A stretch of 64,000 nt of DNA from Chryseobacterium populi (GCF_000282115.1 NZ_AKJY01000063.1:62001-126000), one strand, 5' to 3'. Counted from the first letter of the stretch, positions 10,459 to 20,207 are shown. Notes: generated by a model not told the origin, from the sequence alone. Numbers and translations are program-made.

Positions 10459-11484
10459 ATGAAAATGAAATTTAAAATTTCAATACTGATATTTTCATTC
10501 ATTACTCTCACTTTCTCAGCTCAGGCCAAAGACACCCTGGCGGAAAAAATATTAATCTACCAGCTGCCGAATGGCGGTTGGGGAAAACAGCTCGATGATA
10601 AATCGGTCGTGAATTATAGCCTTCCCATTGATAAAAATCTTTTAAAGAAAATAAAGGCAACAGGTGACGACCACGCAACAATTGATAACAACGCGACCTC
10701 AAGAGAAATCAATGCACTGATAAAAGCCTACCAATCCACAAAAAATCCTGAATACCTGAAATCTGCGGAAAAAGGGATTAAATATCTTCTCATAATGCAA
10801 TATGAAAACGGTGGTTTCCCTCAGTATTACCCGAATTCCGGATTGTACAGGAAACAGGTGACCTATAATGACAATGCAATGATCAATGCGCTCACGGTTT
10901 TATATAATGTAGCAGGAAGTAAAAATGATTTTAACGTTGTTGATCCTAAGCTGAAAGAAAAATCAGTACTGGCCGTACAAAAAGGAATCCAGTGTATTTT
11001 GAAAACCCAGGTGATGCAAAAAGGAAATCCGTCGATATGGGCAGACCAGTATAATGAAATCACTCTGCAACCCGATAAAGCCAGAGCTTTTGAACCCATT
11101 TCATTAGCGACAGGAGAATCTGTGAATATCGTTCGTTTTCTGATGATGCAGCTTGTTACTCCCGAAATTGAAAGCTCTGTGAAAGCTGCCGTAAAATGGT
11201 TTAAAGAAAATAAGATCGATGGATACAGCTATAACGTTTCAAAGCAAAACGGAAAAACATTAAGAATTTTGAAAGAAGACAAAAGCTCGGTAATCTGGGC
11301 AAGGTTTTATGATATCCCGACCAATAAACCTCTTTTTGGAGACCGTGACGGAAGTGTAAAATATAATTACAATGAAGTTTCCGAGGAAAGAAGAAATGGT
11401 TACAGCTGGTTTGGTGATGCCCCCGGAAAGCTTATTACCGAAGAATATCCGAAATGGCTGGAAAAGAGCAATTTATCTGACTAG
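10459..11484 (+). CDS. pelA: Pectate lyase, polysaccharide lyase family 10
   Basis: A 341-residue exported enzyme with signal peptide (cleavage near TFSAQAK). It shows the family-10 pattern: LPNGGWGKQ near the N-terminus, DDHATIDNNATSREI, YENGGFPQYYPN, TYNDNAM, and near the C-terminus RFYDIPTNKPLFGDRDG and SEERRNGYSWFG. PL10 enzymes cut polygalacturonate by beta-elimination, giving unsaturated oligogalacturonides. These are products the KdgF/KduI/KduD enzymes encoded here can use after further cleavage. It follows the DUF4861 gene by six bases and ends at a bidirectional terminator. Confidence 0.9.
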   Translation: MKMKFKISILIFSFITLTFSAQAKDTLAEKILIYQLPNGGWGKQLDDKSVVNYSLPIDKNLLKKIKATGDDHATIDNNATSREINALIKAYQSTKNPEYLKSAEKGIKYLLIMQYENGGFPQYYPNSGLYRKQVTYNDNAMINALTVLYNVAGSKNDFNVVDPKLKEKSVLAVQKGIQCILKTQVMQKGNPSIWADQYNEITLQPDKARAFEPISLATGESVNIVRFLMMQLVTPEIESSVKAAVKWFKENKIDGYSYNVSKQNGKTLRILKEDKSSVIWARFYDIPTNKPLFGDRDGSVKYNYNEVSEERRNGYSWFGDAPGKLITEEYPKWLEKSNLSD

Positions 11485-11507
11485 CTATCTATAAACTCAT
11501 ATACAAT

Positions 11508-11542
11508 AAAAAACGACCGGGAAATTCCCGGTCGTTTTTACA
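11508..11542. terminator. Bidirectional intrinsic terminator
   Basis: AAAAACGACCGGGAA pairs with TTCCCGGTCGTTTTT. It sits between the convergent PL10 and PL1 genes and has A and T tracts on both sides, so it can serve both strands. Confidence 0.9.
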
Positions 11543-11565
11543 TCCAAAATATTTTAAATTCCTGA

Positions 11566-12681
11566 TTATAAAGAATTGCAAATGTTTCCGCTTAAGGTAG
11601 CACCCGCATTGGCTGTCACATCAGCTTTAACAGCAGAAACAGATAAAGCCGGGATGGAATACGGTGGCGTAAATGCTGTTCCGCTTCCTGCAGTATTGCC
11701 TGTTACATTGGTAAAAGTGCTGCCTGTCTGGGTCACAGCTGTGAATCCGCTCATCAGGCTGATCGGTTCTTTTACATTTTCAAAGACATTTCTGTCTACC
11801 AGAATATTGGCCTGTACGCCTGCAGCAATACATTTGTTGCTTACCGAACTGTTAAAATAGCTGTTAATGATATGAATCTTGCCATATCTTACCCTGGGCA
11901 TACGCTCTCTGCATCCGGGTGCCCACCAGCAACGAACGAAAGTCACATTAAGTTTTCCGGCATCTGCCGTTGCCCCATCACTTGAGCCGATAAGATTAGA
12001 GAACCTGTGATCATCTGTACCTCCTGAGCCTCCGGGTTTTGGAGCCTTCAGATAATGGAATTTTGTATAAGATACGGTAACGAAATCTGATTTGTTTTTA
12101 ATGTCAAAATTTCCGTCAACACCATCCCTGAACTCGCAATGGTCGATCCATACATTTCGGCAGTCATCAAGAATGGCGTTATCCCATCCATCGGTATCAT
12201 AAGCTCCCGGCCCTTCAAAAATCAGGTTTCTGATCACAATATTATTACATCTTTTAATATTGATGATACCGGATCCGCTTGCCGTCTGATCAGTAGAAAC
12301 CAGCTTGGCACCGCTTGCCCCATAAATTGTTTTCCCGGTCTGATCCTGGAAAGACAAACGGGCCGTGACTGTAATCGTTCCCGTTACTTTAATCACCTTT
12401 ACAGAAGTGTTTTCTATAGCTGCCTTTAATTGGGCGTATGTGGAAACTGTTGTCTCTGCTGCCGTTCCACCTCCGGTCGTTCCCCCGTTTTGAGAAGCCC
12501 ACCCGGGAGCAAAGCAGCTGGCCAGAGGAATAACGGCGTTGGCAGAAAGAGATTTTTCAAGCCTGAGTAGATTTGAATTTTCGGTTAATTCACTTTTAAT
12601 GTCATCTTGCCCGCAGCCTGTTAAAGCAAAAGCAGAGCTTAGAGCTGCCGTAAGAAAGGCAGCTTTGATTTTTGTTTTCAT
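11566..12681 (-). CDS. Pectate lyase, polysaccharide lyase family 1 (lipoprotein)
   Basis: A 371-residue protein. The N-terminus has a lipoprotein signal (AALSSAFALTGC). The lyase region has the PL1 parallel-beta-helix signatures: VWIDHCEFRDGVDGNFDIKN with the conserved Asp residues, RFSNLIG, and RMPRVRYGKIHIINSYF, the RxPxxR-type catalytic region. PL1 enzymes cleave polygalacturonate by calcium-dependent beta-elimination. The lipid anchor suggests an outer-membrane enzyme acting on polymer at the cell surface. It is transcribed towards the PL10 gene and separated from its leftward neighbours by an A+T-rich gap, so it likely has its own promoter. Confidence 0.9.
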   Translation of the reverse strand: MKTKIKAAFLTAALSSAFALTGCGQDDIKSELTENSNLLRLEKSLSANAVIPLASCFAPGWASQNGGTTGGGTAAETTVSTYAQLKAAIENTSVKVIKVTGTITVTARLSFQDQTGKTIYGASGAKLVSTDQTASGSGIINIKRCNNIVIRNLIFEGPGAYDTDGWDNAILDDCRNVWIDHCEFRDGVDGNFDIKNKSDFVTVSYTKFHYLKAPKPGGSGGTDDHRFSNLIGSSDGATADAGKLNVTFVRCWWAPGCRERMPRVRYGKIHIINSYFNSSVSNKCIAAGVQANILVDRNVFENVKEPISLMSGFTAVTQTGSTFTNVTGNTAGSGTAFTPPYSIPALSVSAVKADVTANAGATLSGNICNSL

Positions 12682-12936
12682 AGTTTAATAATTGTTTCTT
12701 TGTTAATGTTAGATAAAATTATATAATAATTAATAAATTGTTTTATATTTTAATGTATTAATATTTATATAATTATAATGTTATTTAATTTATATGAACA
12801 ACCGATTGCATTTTAAATAATATTTAAAATTTTTAAATGGTTTTTTTAGAGATAAAAAATCCCGAAGACAACACATATCTACAGGGGATTTTGTACGGTC
12901 ATGAATCTGCGGGCGAATAAATTTGGTTGTTTAAAA
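12682..12936. other. A+T-rich intergenic region
   Basis: Very A+T-rich and presumably contains the promoter of the minus-strand PL1 gene. A short inverted repeat near 12858-12893 (AAAATCCC against GGGGATTTT) may be a terminator for the remnant gene at 12937. I see no other gene here. Confidence 0.4.
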
Positions 12937-13211
12937 TTATTGAACTTCGAAAAGATAATTTCGGCCTCTTTCAGCTGTAAAATCAGAAACCCTTTTAGTC
13001 CGGTTTTTTTCAGAAATTAAAGGAGTTCTGATTGCATTAACCTGATAATATTCATTTGGGTTTTCACCTTTTGCCGCTTCAACAGTGACTTGGTGGCTGA
13101 GGCTCCCGAAGCCACCAATGAAGCCATTATTACTCTGCAATTCCCTTCTAACGAAGATTTAATGATAAGTTTTATCAATTTAGAATTTCTCCATTCAATA
13201 TCCCACTTCAA
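12937..13211 (-). pseudogene. Frameshifted C-terminal remnant, GH95-like
   Basis: Two minus-strand frames join into one coherent C-terminal fragment. The upstream piece (from 13211) reads WDIEWRNSKLIKLIIKSSLEGN; the downstream piece (from about 13140) reads on through FIGGFGSLSHQ to a RGRNYLFEVQ end. The pattern 'I-W-x-N-G-K-L, I-x-S-x-L-G-G-N' recalls the C-terminal beta domain of GH95-type glycosidases. The family call is tentative. The catalytic part is missing: the esterase gene ends only seven bases upstream. The fragment is probably debris of a glycosidase deleted from the locus. Confidence 0.5.
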
Positions 13212-13217
13212 AGCCGC

Positions 13218-14120
13218 CTACTTATTAATTATTGTTTTAAGCCAGTCTGAGCATAGTTTTTTCCAGTTATCCGTTAGTTCAGATTTATTGGTAATACCTA
13301 TTTTATGTTCACCTTCCGGAAAGATAAACACAGCCCCTTTTACTTTATTTTTTATCATTTGCTGGAAATACAAAATACTGTTCATTACAGGAACTGTTTT
13401 ATCGTTTTGTGCATGAAATAATATTGTAGGAGGTGTTTTTTCCGTTACCCGATTCTGCATTGAATATTCTTTGATTTTTTCCGGAGAAGCATTTTCACCA
13501 AGCAAGCTGTTACGGCTTCCGATGTGTGCAAATTCGCCTAAATCAATAACCGGAGAAACGAGAATAGCAAAATTCGGAATGGTAGAAATATTTTCCCAGT
13601 CGCCTTTTAATTCTGTATAATCTGTGGAAATATTACTTGCCGTTGCCGCCAGATGTCCTCCCGCAGAAGTTCCGATTACACCAATCTGTTCCGGTGAAAT
13701 ACCATATTGATTTGCATTCTTTCTAAGATATTTTATCGCTGCCTGAACATCCTGCAATGGGGCAATTTCTTTTTGTTTCAAATCCGGAGACGTCGGTAAT
13801 CTGTAATTTAAAACAAAAGCAGATATTCCTTGTGTATTGAACCATTTTGCAATCTGATAACCATTCAAATCGTAAGTAAGTTTGTAATATCCACCACCGG
13901 GAATAACGATAACAGCCATCTGTTTTCTTTCTTCCTTCGGGGGTAAAAAAGCAAAAAGTTCGGTTTCCTTTATTTGTACAATCCTTCCTTCTTTTTCTTC
14001 GGTTTTTAGCAGTAATCCTTTAGAGTTCGGCATCTGACCCTTGGGCCAAACCATGATTTTTTCCTGTGCGGATAACTGAGTGAAAAGGAAAACAATTAAG
14101 ATAAAAACAGATTTTTTCAT
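13218..14120 (-). CDS. Exported alpha/beta hydrolase, esterase-like
   Basis: A 300-residue protein with signal peptide (ending near TQLSAQ). It has the esterase/lipase pattern of BD-FAE-like hydrolases: an oxyanion motif PGGGY near residue 77, the nucleophile elbow GTSAGGH near residue 150, an acid in HAQNDKTVP, and a terminal His in PEGEHKIG. Enzymes of this kind in pectin loci often remove acetyl or methyl ester groups so that lyases and hydrolases can act. The exact substrate cannot be read from the sequence. The neighbouring cupin gene lies 20 bases upstream in the same direction. Confidence 0.8.
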   Translation of the reverse strand: MKKSVFILIVFLFTQLSAQEKIMVWPKGQMPNSKGLLLKTEEKEGRIVQIKETELFAFLPPKEERKQMAVIVIPGGGYYKLTYDLNGYQIAKWFNTQGISAFVLNYRLPTSPDLKQKEIAPLQDVQAAIKYLRKNANQYGISPEQIGVIGTSAGGHLAATASNISTDYTELKGDWENISTIPNFAILVSPVIDLGEFAHIGSRNSLLGENASPEKIKEYSMQNRVTEKTPPTILFHAQNDKTVPVMNSILYFQQMIKNKVKGAVFIFPEGEHKIGITNKSELTDNWKKLCSDWLKTIINK

Positions 14121-14140
14121 GGCTTTCTCATTTTAAATAA

Positions 14141-14482
14141 TTAATCTTTGAAAAAATCTTCTCTAAATGGCGTAAAAGTATCGATCAGTTGCCCTTCTTC
14201 CAGACATTTTACCCCATGAAAAATATTGGGTTGGGCAAAAAATCCATCTCCTTTCTGTAAAATTTTTGTTTCGTCACCCACCGTTACTTCAAACTTTCCT
14301 GAGTTCACATAAGTAATCTGAGAATGGAAATGCTGATGTAAAGCTCCAATAGCAGCTTTCTCAAATCTTACAATCACCATCATCACCTGGGAATTGTAAC
14401 CCACAAATTGTCTGGAAACACCACCTCCTAAATCTTCCCATCCGGAATTGCCGTCAAAGAACGGCTCTTTTTTGAAATTCAT
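14141..14482 (-). CDS. kdgF: KdgF-like cupin, unsaturated uronate linearisation
   Basis: A 113-residue single-domain cupin without signal peptide, so probably cytoplasmic. Metal-binding histidines are visible in ALHQHFHSQITYV, with Glu in GKFEV, and a distal His in QPNIFHGVKC. KdgF proteins convert 4,5-unsaturated galacturonate, the product of lyases and GH105, to the linear keto acid used by KduI. Length and motifs fit well. It is a link between the extracellular enzymes here and the kduI/kduD operon at 32697. Generic cupins share the fold, so the assignment rests on context plus motif. Confidence 0.78.
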   Translation of the reverse strand: MNFKKEPFFDGNSGWEDLGGGVSRQFVGYNSQVMMVIVRFEKAAIGALHQHFHSQITYVNSGKFEVTVGDETKILQKGDGFFAQPNIFHGVKCLEEGQLIDTFTPFREDFFKD

Positions 14483-14554
14483 TTTTTATGTTTTATTAGT
14501 TAAGTCACTGTAAATTTCAGATACATTTCTAAACTATGAAAAGATACTTTCAAA

Positions 14555-14642
14555 TTTGTCATTCTGAGCGAAACGGAGTGGAGTGTGGAATCCAGGCAAT
14601 TCAATGATATATATGAAGTAGAGATTCCTCCGGAATGACAAA
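14555..14642. repeat. Dispersed palindromic repeat (TTTGTCATTC...GAATGACAAA)
   Basis: An 88-bp element with perfect 10-bp terminal inverted repeats and an internal GAGCGAAACGGAG segment. This is the pattern of repeats scattered through many flavobacterial genomes. Decayed partial copies are visible near 22041 and 60951. It lies in a gene-free gap and has no coding capacity. Confidence 0.6.
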
Positions 14643-14695
14643 CTGGATGCAAAATTTCTGCTAAAAATATATACTGTAAACCTGTAGCAGCTTTA

Positions 14696-15430
14696 TTATT
14701 TAATATATTTCTCCAAACCTGTTTTTAAATTTTTCAAAGAGCTTACAGCCAGCTTTGCAACGGATTCCGCACCTAATTCCGACAAATGGGTATCATCATT
14801 TTTCCCCTCAGGATAATAATCAGCTTCCCCTTTTTTATAATGCAGATGCAGTTTTTTTGAGTTTTCAGGACCATAAGAAATTTCCATCTGCTCCGTTAAT
14901 AACTGCAAATCAACAAACGGAACTTTCATATCATTGGCAACCATCCTTACCACTAAGGGGTATTCTTTATGGGTATCCACCAAGACCCCATTTTCATTGA
15001 AATTTCTTCTGACAATTGAGGTCATGAGAATCGGGATTGCTCCTTTTGATCTTGCTTCACTGACATATCTTTCCAGATTGGCTCTGTACTGAGTGTAAGG
15101 ATTGGTAAAACGGGCTGAATCCTTTATCTTCTGATCATTGTGCCCAAACTGGATAATAACAAAATCTCCTTTTTTAAGCTGTTTCATTATCTTATCCCAT
15201 CTTCCTTCTGTCCTGAAGCTTTTCGAGCTTCTTCCGTTGGTCGCATAATTCTGAATCTCAATTCCTGTTAAAAATAGCGGAAGCACCTGTCCCCAGCCAT
15301 GTTCCGGATTTTTATCAGGATTTTCTTTATTAGCCATTGTGGAATCACCAATCAAAAATAACGTTGGCTTTTTCTGGGCAGATGTGATGATCGATAAGAA
15401 TAGAAATAGTAGGATAAGCGTTTTATTCAT
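14696..15430 (-). CDS. SGNH hydrolase, rhamnogalacturonan acetylesterase-like (CE12)
   Basis: About 244 residues from the ATG at 15430 (MNKTLILLFLFLS, signal peptide ending near TSAQ); the longer frame upstream looks non-coding. Block I is FLIGDSTMANK with the catalytic Ser in GDS. The Gly block is NYATNGRSSKSF, the Asn block QFGHNDQK, and the Ser-Asp-His end is DDTHLSELGA. This is the rhamnogalacturonan-acetylesterase type of SGNH hydrolase, which removes acetyl groups from the pectin backbone. A paralogue is at 19300, suggesting that two acetylation positions or contexts are served. Confidence 0.85.
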   Translation of the reverse strand: MNKTLILLFLFLSIITSAQKKPTLFLIGDSTMANKENPDKNPEHGWGQVLPLFLTGIEIQNYATNGRSSKSFRTEGRWDKIMKQLKKGDFVIIQFGHNDQKIKDSARFTNPYTQYRANLERYVSEARSKGAIPILMTSIVRRNFNENGVLVDTHKEYPLVVRMVANDMKVPFVDLQLLTEQMEISYGPENSKKLHLHYKKGEADYYPEGKNDDTHLSELGAESVAKLAVSSLKNLKTGLEKYIK

Positions 15431-15530
15431 TATAATTTTTTTAATTAAAAATTCTTTTGTCTTGGAATCCAGCAGAGTCAAATAAAAAAGTTCAGGAGTA
15501 TCTCGATTGAGTTGTGGTTATAATTGCGCA

Positions 15531-16508
15531 TTATTTATTAATCATATTCGGATTCCAGCCATCAAAAATCTTTTCAATGGTATAATTTTTCAGATCTTTT
15601 TTTGTCAACTGATGCGACCAGCTTACCCGATTTGATGTATTGCTGCCATCGCCTTTGCTCCCGTATTCTGCATAGTAAGTGGTTTTTTCTTTATCAGGGA
15701 ACATTTTATCGCCTTTCCAGGGATTCCAGCCTTCCGGAACGATGTGTTTCCCCATTCCGGTATTGATGAAAACTGTTTTAGCATAAGGTCTCCAGGGCCT
15801 TCCCAAATAGACTTTTGTGATGCCTTCTTTGGCTATTAACTGACAATCAAAAAAGACGAAACCATATTTTCTGTCAGCTTCTGTTGCCGCTGCAGTAATG
15901 TAAGAATCAGCTAAGCTTTTAATTGTACAATTTTTAAAAACAACGGTGGCCTGCCCGAAAATAAAATCAGTTGTGCCTTCGATATAACAGTTTTCAAAAT
16001 ACTGTCTGCTGTGATTGGTTGCTGAATAAGTCGTATCCTGGCATCCCAGAATATTGGAGTTTTTAATCACAAAACGATCGCCTTCCACATGAAGGGAAAC
16101 AGCCTGACCTTCATTGCACGAACTATTCTGAATCGTCAGGTTACTGATTTTAATATCATCACCCATCACCAATAAAGTATAGGAATTGAAGGTGGTAATT
16201 TTTTCATTAAATGCATCCTTTTTTCCAGAAAAATCATTGTTGGTGATAATGGTGTTATCTTTATTTTCGCCTGCTAATGTAATTTTATGTTTTGACGATG
16301 GAATGACAATTTTTTCATTGTATATTCCGGGTTTAATAACGATCAATGCTTCCGCCGGGCCTAAATCCCTGATCGAACTGATCGCTTTCTGAATTGAGGT
16401 GAAATCTCCGCTTCCGTTTTTTGCTACGGTCACTTTTATGTACGGATCATTTCCTGCCAGGAGAAAATCTATCATTAAAATAAACAGAATTAAAAATAAT
16501 TTTTTCAT
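15531..16508 (-). CDS. Pectin methylesterase (CE8)
   Basis: An exported protein of about 325 residues (start MKKLFLILFILMIDFL at 16508). It carries CE8 signatures on a beta-helix: GCQDTTYS, DFIFGQATVVFKNC with the catalytic Asp, and YLGRPWRPYAKTVF with the conserved Arg-Trp. Pectin methylesterases release methanol and give free galacturonate units, which PL1/PL10 lyases and GH28 prefer. A second CE8 gene is at 25871. The gene sits in a long run of minus-strand pectin genes. Confidence 0.9.
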   Translation of the reverse strand: MKKLFLILFILMIDFLLAGNDPYIKVTVAKNGSGDFTSIQKAISSIRDLGPAEALIVIKPGIYNEKIVIPSSKHKITLAGENKDNTIITNNDFSGKKDAFNEKITTFNSYTLLVMGDDIKISNLTIQNSSCNEGQAVSLHVEGDRFVIKNSNILGCQDTTYSATNHSRQYFENCYIEGTTDFIFGQATVVFKNCTIKSLADSYITAAATEADRKYGFVFFDCQLIAKEGITKVYLGRPWRPYAKTVFINTGMGKHIVPEGWNPWKGDKMFPDKEKTTYYAEYGSKGDGSNTSNRVSWSHQLTKKDLKNYTIEKIFDGWNPNMINK

Positions 16509-16610
16509 AAACTGGATTGTTATTTTCTTACACAAAGATTTCTTCATTTCTTTATGATAATTTTAAGGAGCAGAGGATGGCTATCTTTGCATTTAAAATC
16601 ATAATTTATA

Positions 16611-17516
16611 TCACCGAAAAACGTTATTTAAAAAGTCAACTGTATAGTTCAGGGTTTCAGTAAACCAGGGCTCTGCCGACCAGAATGAATGCGGTGAATC
16701 TTTGATTTCATGAAACTCAGTCGGAATATGATAACTCTTTAATTTTTTCATCATATCGTCTCTTCCTGCATGGAATCTTGGCTGAGAACTGTTGATAAAA
16801 AGGGTAGGAGGTGTATTTTTATCCACATATTCCAAAGGGGAAGCCTCAGTCCAGTTTTTTAAATTAACCTCTCTGTCGCCACCCAGCCAATACGAAGCAT
16901 AAGTGCTTTCTTCAGCTTCGGGATGAATGAATGAAACAATTCCGTCAACATTGATTATGGCTTTAATTTTATTCTTTGATTTTACCCCGACCAAAGTGGC
17001 GATCTGTGCTCCTGCAGATTCACCTAAAACGGCTATTCTGTTTTTATCCAGAGCATATTTTTTATGGTTTTTCTTTAACCAATGAATGGCTTGCTCAATA
17101 TCTTCAACGGCTCCGGGATATTTTGCCACATCAGCCAGCCGATAACCGACTGCTATTGCGACATAACCTTTTGAAGCCAGTTCCATCGCCATATATTTTT
17201 CATTTTCCTTGCTTCCTGAAATCCAGCCACCGCCGTGTACCATTGCAATTCCTGCATGCATTTTTGTTTTATCAAGAGGATAATACACATCAGCTTTTAA
17301 GGAAAGCCCGTTGATATTGGCGTATTCCACATCTTTATCAATTCCTGTATTTTGTGGGACAGACCGGCCTAAAGGGGTGATAAAAGGATATTTTTTCTTT
17401 AATTTTTCATAGGCAGCTTCATTGGTGTATGGACTAGCATTCGGCCGTTGTGCCTGACCGAATGCTGTCATCCATACAAAGAAAATAGAAATATAAGTGA
17501 GTTTATCAAATATCAT
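16611..17516 (-). CDS. Exported alpha/beta hydrolase, carboxylesterase-like
   Basis: A 301-residue protein with signal peptide (ending near GQAQR). The oxyanion motif HGGGW is in MVHGGGWISGSKEN, the nucleophile elbow is LGESAGAQ, an acid lies in the SSQPRFHAGRDD region, and the His is in DSPHSFW. This is the HSL/BD-FAE type of esterase. It is distinct from the esterase at 13218, whose oxyanion motif is PGGGY. In this context a deacetylase or feruloyl/methyl esterase role on pectin side groups is likely but not demonstrable. Confidence 0.8.
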   Translation of the reverse strand: MIFDKLTYISIFFVWMTAFGQAQRPNASPYTNEAAYEKLKKKYPFITPLGRSVPQNTGIDKDVEYANINGLSLKADVYYPLDKTKMHAGIAMVHGGGWISGSKENEKYMAMELASKGYVAIAVGYRLADVAKYPGAVEDIEQAIHWLKKNHKKYALDKNRIAVLGESAGAQIATLVGVKSKNKIKAIINVDGIVSFIHPEAEESTYASYWLGGDREVNLKNWTEASPLEYVDKNTPPTLFINSSQPRFHAGRDDMMKKLKSYHIPTEFHEIKDSPHSFWSAEPWFTETLNYTVDFLNNVFR

Positions 17517-17631
17517 GTCGTCAAATTTTAAATTCTGAACCGTTCAATAAGAGATATTAAGTAAAGCCTGGTTTATTACTCTTAAAAATTTATTAAGTCT
17601 TAAATTTTTATCCAATTATCCCTGATCCATT

Positions 17632-19298
17632 TTATTTAACCGAATTTTTTGCTACTTCCGTTCCGATTGAAAGCGCATTTTTATCTGACGCCACTTCCTT
17701 CGGTAACAGTATCATTCCTGTTTTGTTCCCTAAAACTTTAATGAACGGCTTATTTTGGGATTCAAACTTTACGGTTGACAGGTTGATATTTTTACTGTTA
17801 TAAACTGTTGCCCCCGTTCCCTCAGAATATTTAAGCTTTACATTTTTTAACTGAATTCCGTCTGCGTCTACAATCGTTAAAGCTTTTTTAGTATCAAACT
17901 GAGAATCTTCTATCACAATATTTTTAAGATTCATTTCTGCCAGGCCGAATAAAGTAATCGCTTCATAAGAATTCACTGCATGAATGTTTTTAAAGAAAAT
18001 ATTCCTGAAAACCGGGGTCTCTTCTGTCACAGGATATATCTTTTCCGGTGATGTATTGCCTTCTTTTTTCTGTCCGTCTTCCAAAACCGGGGAAGCACCT
18101 TCATAGAACATGTTGAAGCCAATCGTCTGGGTTGGGATATTGATCATATCAATATTTTTAATGTAAATATTTTCAACGATTCCGCCTCTTCCACGCGTTG
18201 TTTTGAAGCGCAGGCCGATATCCGTTCCAATGAAAATACAGTCTGAAACATGAATGTTTCTTGCTCCGCCGGACATTTCGCTTCCTACCACAAAACCGCC
18301 GTGGCCGTGGTACACAATATTATTTTTAATGATGACATTTTCAGTCGGCATATTTCTTTTCTTCCGTCTTCATTTTTTCCTGATTTAATACAAATTGCAT
18401 CATCACCTACATCAAAAGTATTGTTATAAATCAAAACATTTTTGCAGGATTCCAGATCGACACCATCGCCGTTTTGGGAAAACCAGGGATTTCTGACGGT
18501 AAGATTTTTTAAAATCACATTGGAGCACATCAATGGATGAAGATTCCATGCCGGTGAATTCTGGAAAGTGGGCCCATCCAATAAAACTTTATCGCAACCC
18601 ACCAGGCTTACCATAACAGGACGAAGAAAATCTTTAACCGATTTAAGTTCTTCTTTAGAAATCCTGTCAGGAACATTGAAGCTCGAGCTGCTTTCAAATC
18701 CTTTTTTATAACTTTCTGAAGGATACCACGTTTTGCCGTCGGAAGATAAAATTCCACCTGATGCAGTGATTTCTTTCCATTCAGATTCAGATACTTTTCC
18801 TTTTTTGATGGCCCTCCATGCATCGCCGCTTCCGTCAATCACTCCTTTTCCCGTGATGGCAATGTTGGTTGCATTTCTCGCTGAAACGGGAGACTGGCAA
18901 CGAATAGTGTTTAACCCTTCAAAACTTACATCAACCAAAGGATAATCATTTTTATCTTTACTGAAAATAATAAAAGCACCTTCTTCTACATGAAGATTGA
19001 TGTTGCTTTTTAACTCGATAGGGCCTGTCAGCCACATTCCTCTTGGAACAACCAATTTTCCGCCACCTTTTTTGCTGAGGTCATCGATTGCTTTTCTGAA
19101 AGCTTCCGTGTTTTTTACACTTCCGCCTGCAACTCCACCGTATTGGATAATTGACACGGTGTTCGCTGCGAAAGAAGTTTCTGCCACCTGAGGCATTTTA
19201 AACTCAATATTCTTATAAATATCCAGATTCTGAGCCTGTATTCGCCCTGAAAATATCATGGCTGCTGCTAAACCGATAATTTTGAAAGACTTCTTCAT
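17632..19298 (-). pseudogene. GH28 polygalacturonase interrupted by a one-base frameshift
   Basis: Two frames on the minus strand together make a complete GH28 enzyme. The first (19298 to about 18355) has a signal peptide, QYGGVAGGSVKNTEAF, NGDGVDLESC (catalytic Asp) and GDDAICIKSGK (Asp pair). The second (from about 18360 to 17632) continues with NMPTENV, YHGHGGFVVGSEMSGG (catalytic His) and IGLRFKTT (RxK). The join is at a run of four A's near 18355; five would restore the frame (reading GRKRNMPTEN). All catalytic residues are intact, so this is a very recent mutation, a phase-variable homopolymer, or a sequencing error. Enzyme role: hydrolysis of galacturonan. Confidence 0.85.
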
Positions 19299-19299
19299 T

Positions 19300-20145
19300 T
19301 TATTTTTTTTGAGTTTTAATTATATTTTTAAATTCCCGATAAACAATTGAAGCTACTACTTTTGCACCTTCAGGCTGAAAGTGGGTGTTGTCTTTCTGAC
19401 CTTTAGGATAAGCTTCATAAGTGCCTTCAGGAAGATTCATAAAATAATGATTGGTGGTGAAATCCTGGCCTTTCCGGGTAAAATATTCCATTGATAGTTT
19501 GTTTAAATCAATGTAAGGAACATTCATTTCTTTAGCAATATCAATAGGAGCCTGCCAATATTCACCGTGTATATTTTCCAGCTTTCCATCTTTCCAGGGA
19601 TAATTTCTGGCAACGGGTGTTATAATAACCGGGTTTCCTTCTTTTTGCCTTGCCTGAGTTACAAATAATCTTAAAAACTCTTTATATCCCTGAATATTTA
19701 CATACCGTTCCGTATGCTTTTCTGAACCGTCATTATGACCAAATTGCATCAAAACATAATCGCCGGGCTGTAAATGCTCGTAAACATATCTCCACCTTCC
19801 TTCCTGGAAAAATGTCCGGGTGCTTCTTCCTCCATGTGCTCTGTCGATAACTGCCACAGAATCTGTTTTAATCACAGATTTTAAAGAAATCAGGCTGTCT
19901 TTCACAAAAAATGGCTGGAAAACCTGTCCCCAACCGGTAATCGGGTAACGTGCTTTCATATAATCTTTGCCGGGTTCGTAATCTCCGGTATAATCTGCTA
20001 CTGTGGAATCTCCGATAAGATAAATATGTGTGACTTTTTTATTGCTTTTTGTCATTGCCTTTTGAGCATTGCTTTGTGGCCGGCATGCGGACAGGAACAA
20101 AACGACGGATAAAAATGAAACGGTTTTATATATTGTTTTTATCAT
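19300..20145 (-). CDS. SGNH hydrolase, rhamnogalacturonan acetylesterase-like lipoprotein
   Basis: A 281-residue protein with a lipoprotein signal (LFLSAC, Cys near residue 21). SGNH blocks are visible: YLIGDSTVADY (Ser), DRAHGGRSTRTFF (Gly), MQFGHNDGSEKH (Asn) and DNTHFQPEGA (Asp-x-x-His). It lies one base from the GH28 gene and is clearly in the same operon. It is more divergent and longer than the CE12-like enzyme at 14696, and its insert GDYEPGKDYMKARYP near the N-terminus suggests a different ester preference. Lipid anchoring would place it at the outer membrane or periplasm. Confidence 0.85.
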   Translation of the reverse strand: MIKTIYKTVSFLSVVLFLSACRPQSNAQKAMTKSNKKVTHIYLIGDSTVADYTGDYEPGKDYMKARYPITGWGQVFQPFFVKDSLISLKSVIKTDSVAVIDRAHGGRSTRTFFQEGRWRYVYEHLQPGDYVLMQFGHNDGSEKHTERYVNIQGYKEFLRLFVTQARQKEGNPVIITPVARNYPWKDGKLENIHGEYWQAPIDIAKEMNVPYIDLNKLSMEYFTRKGQDFTTNHYFMNLPEGTYEAYPKGQKDNTHFQPEGAKVVASIVYREFKNIIKTQKK

Positions 20146-20207
20146 TGACTTATTTTTAAACCTATTTGTTGGTTGATCTTTATATTTTTTAGTAATCCTA
20201 TTCTTAC

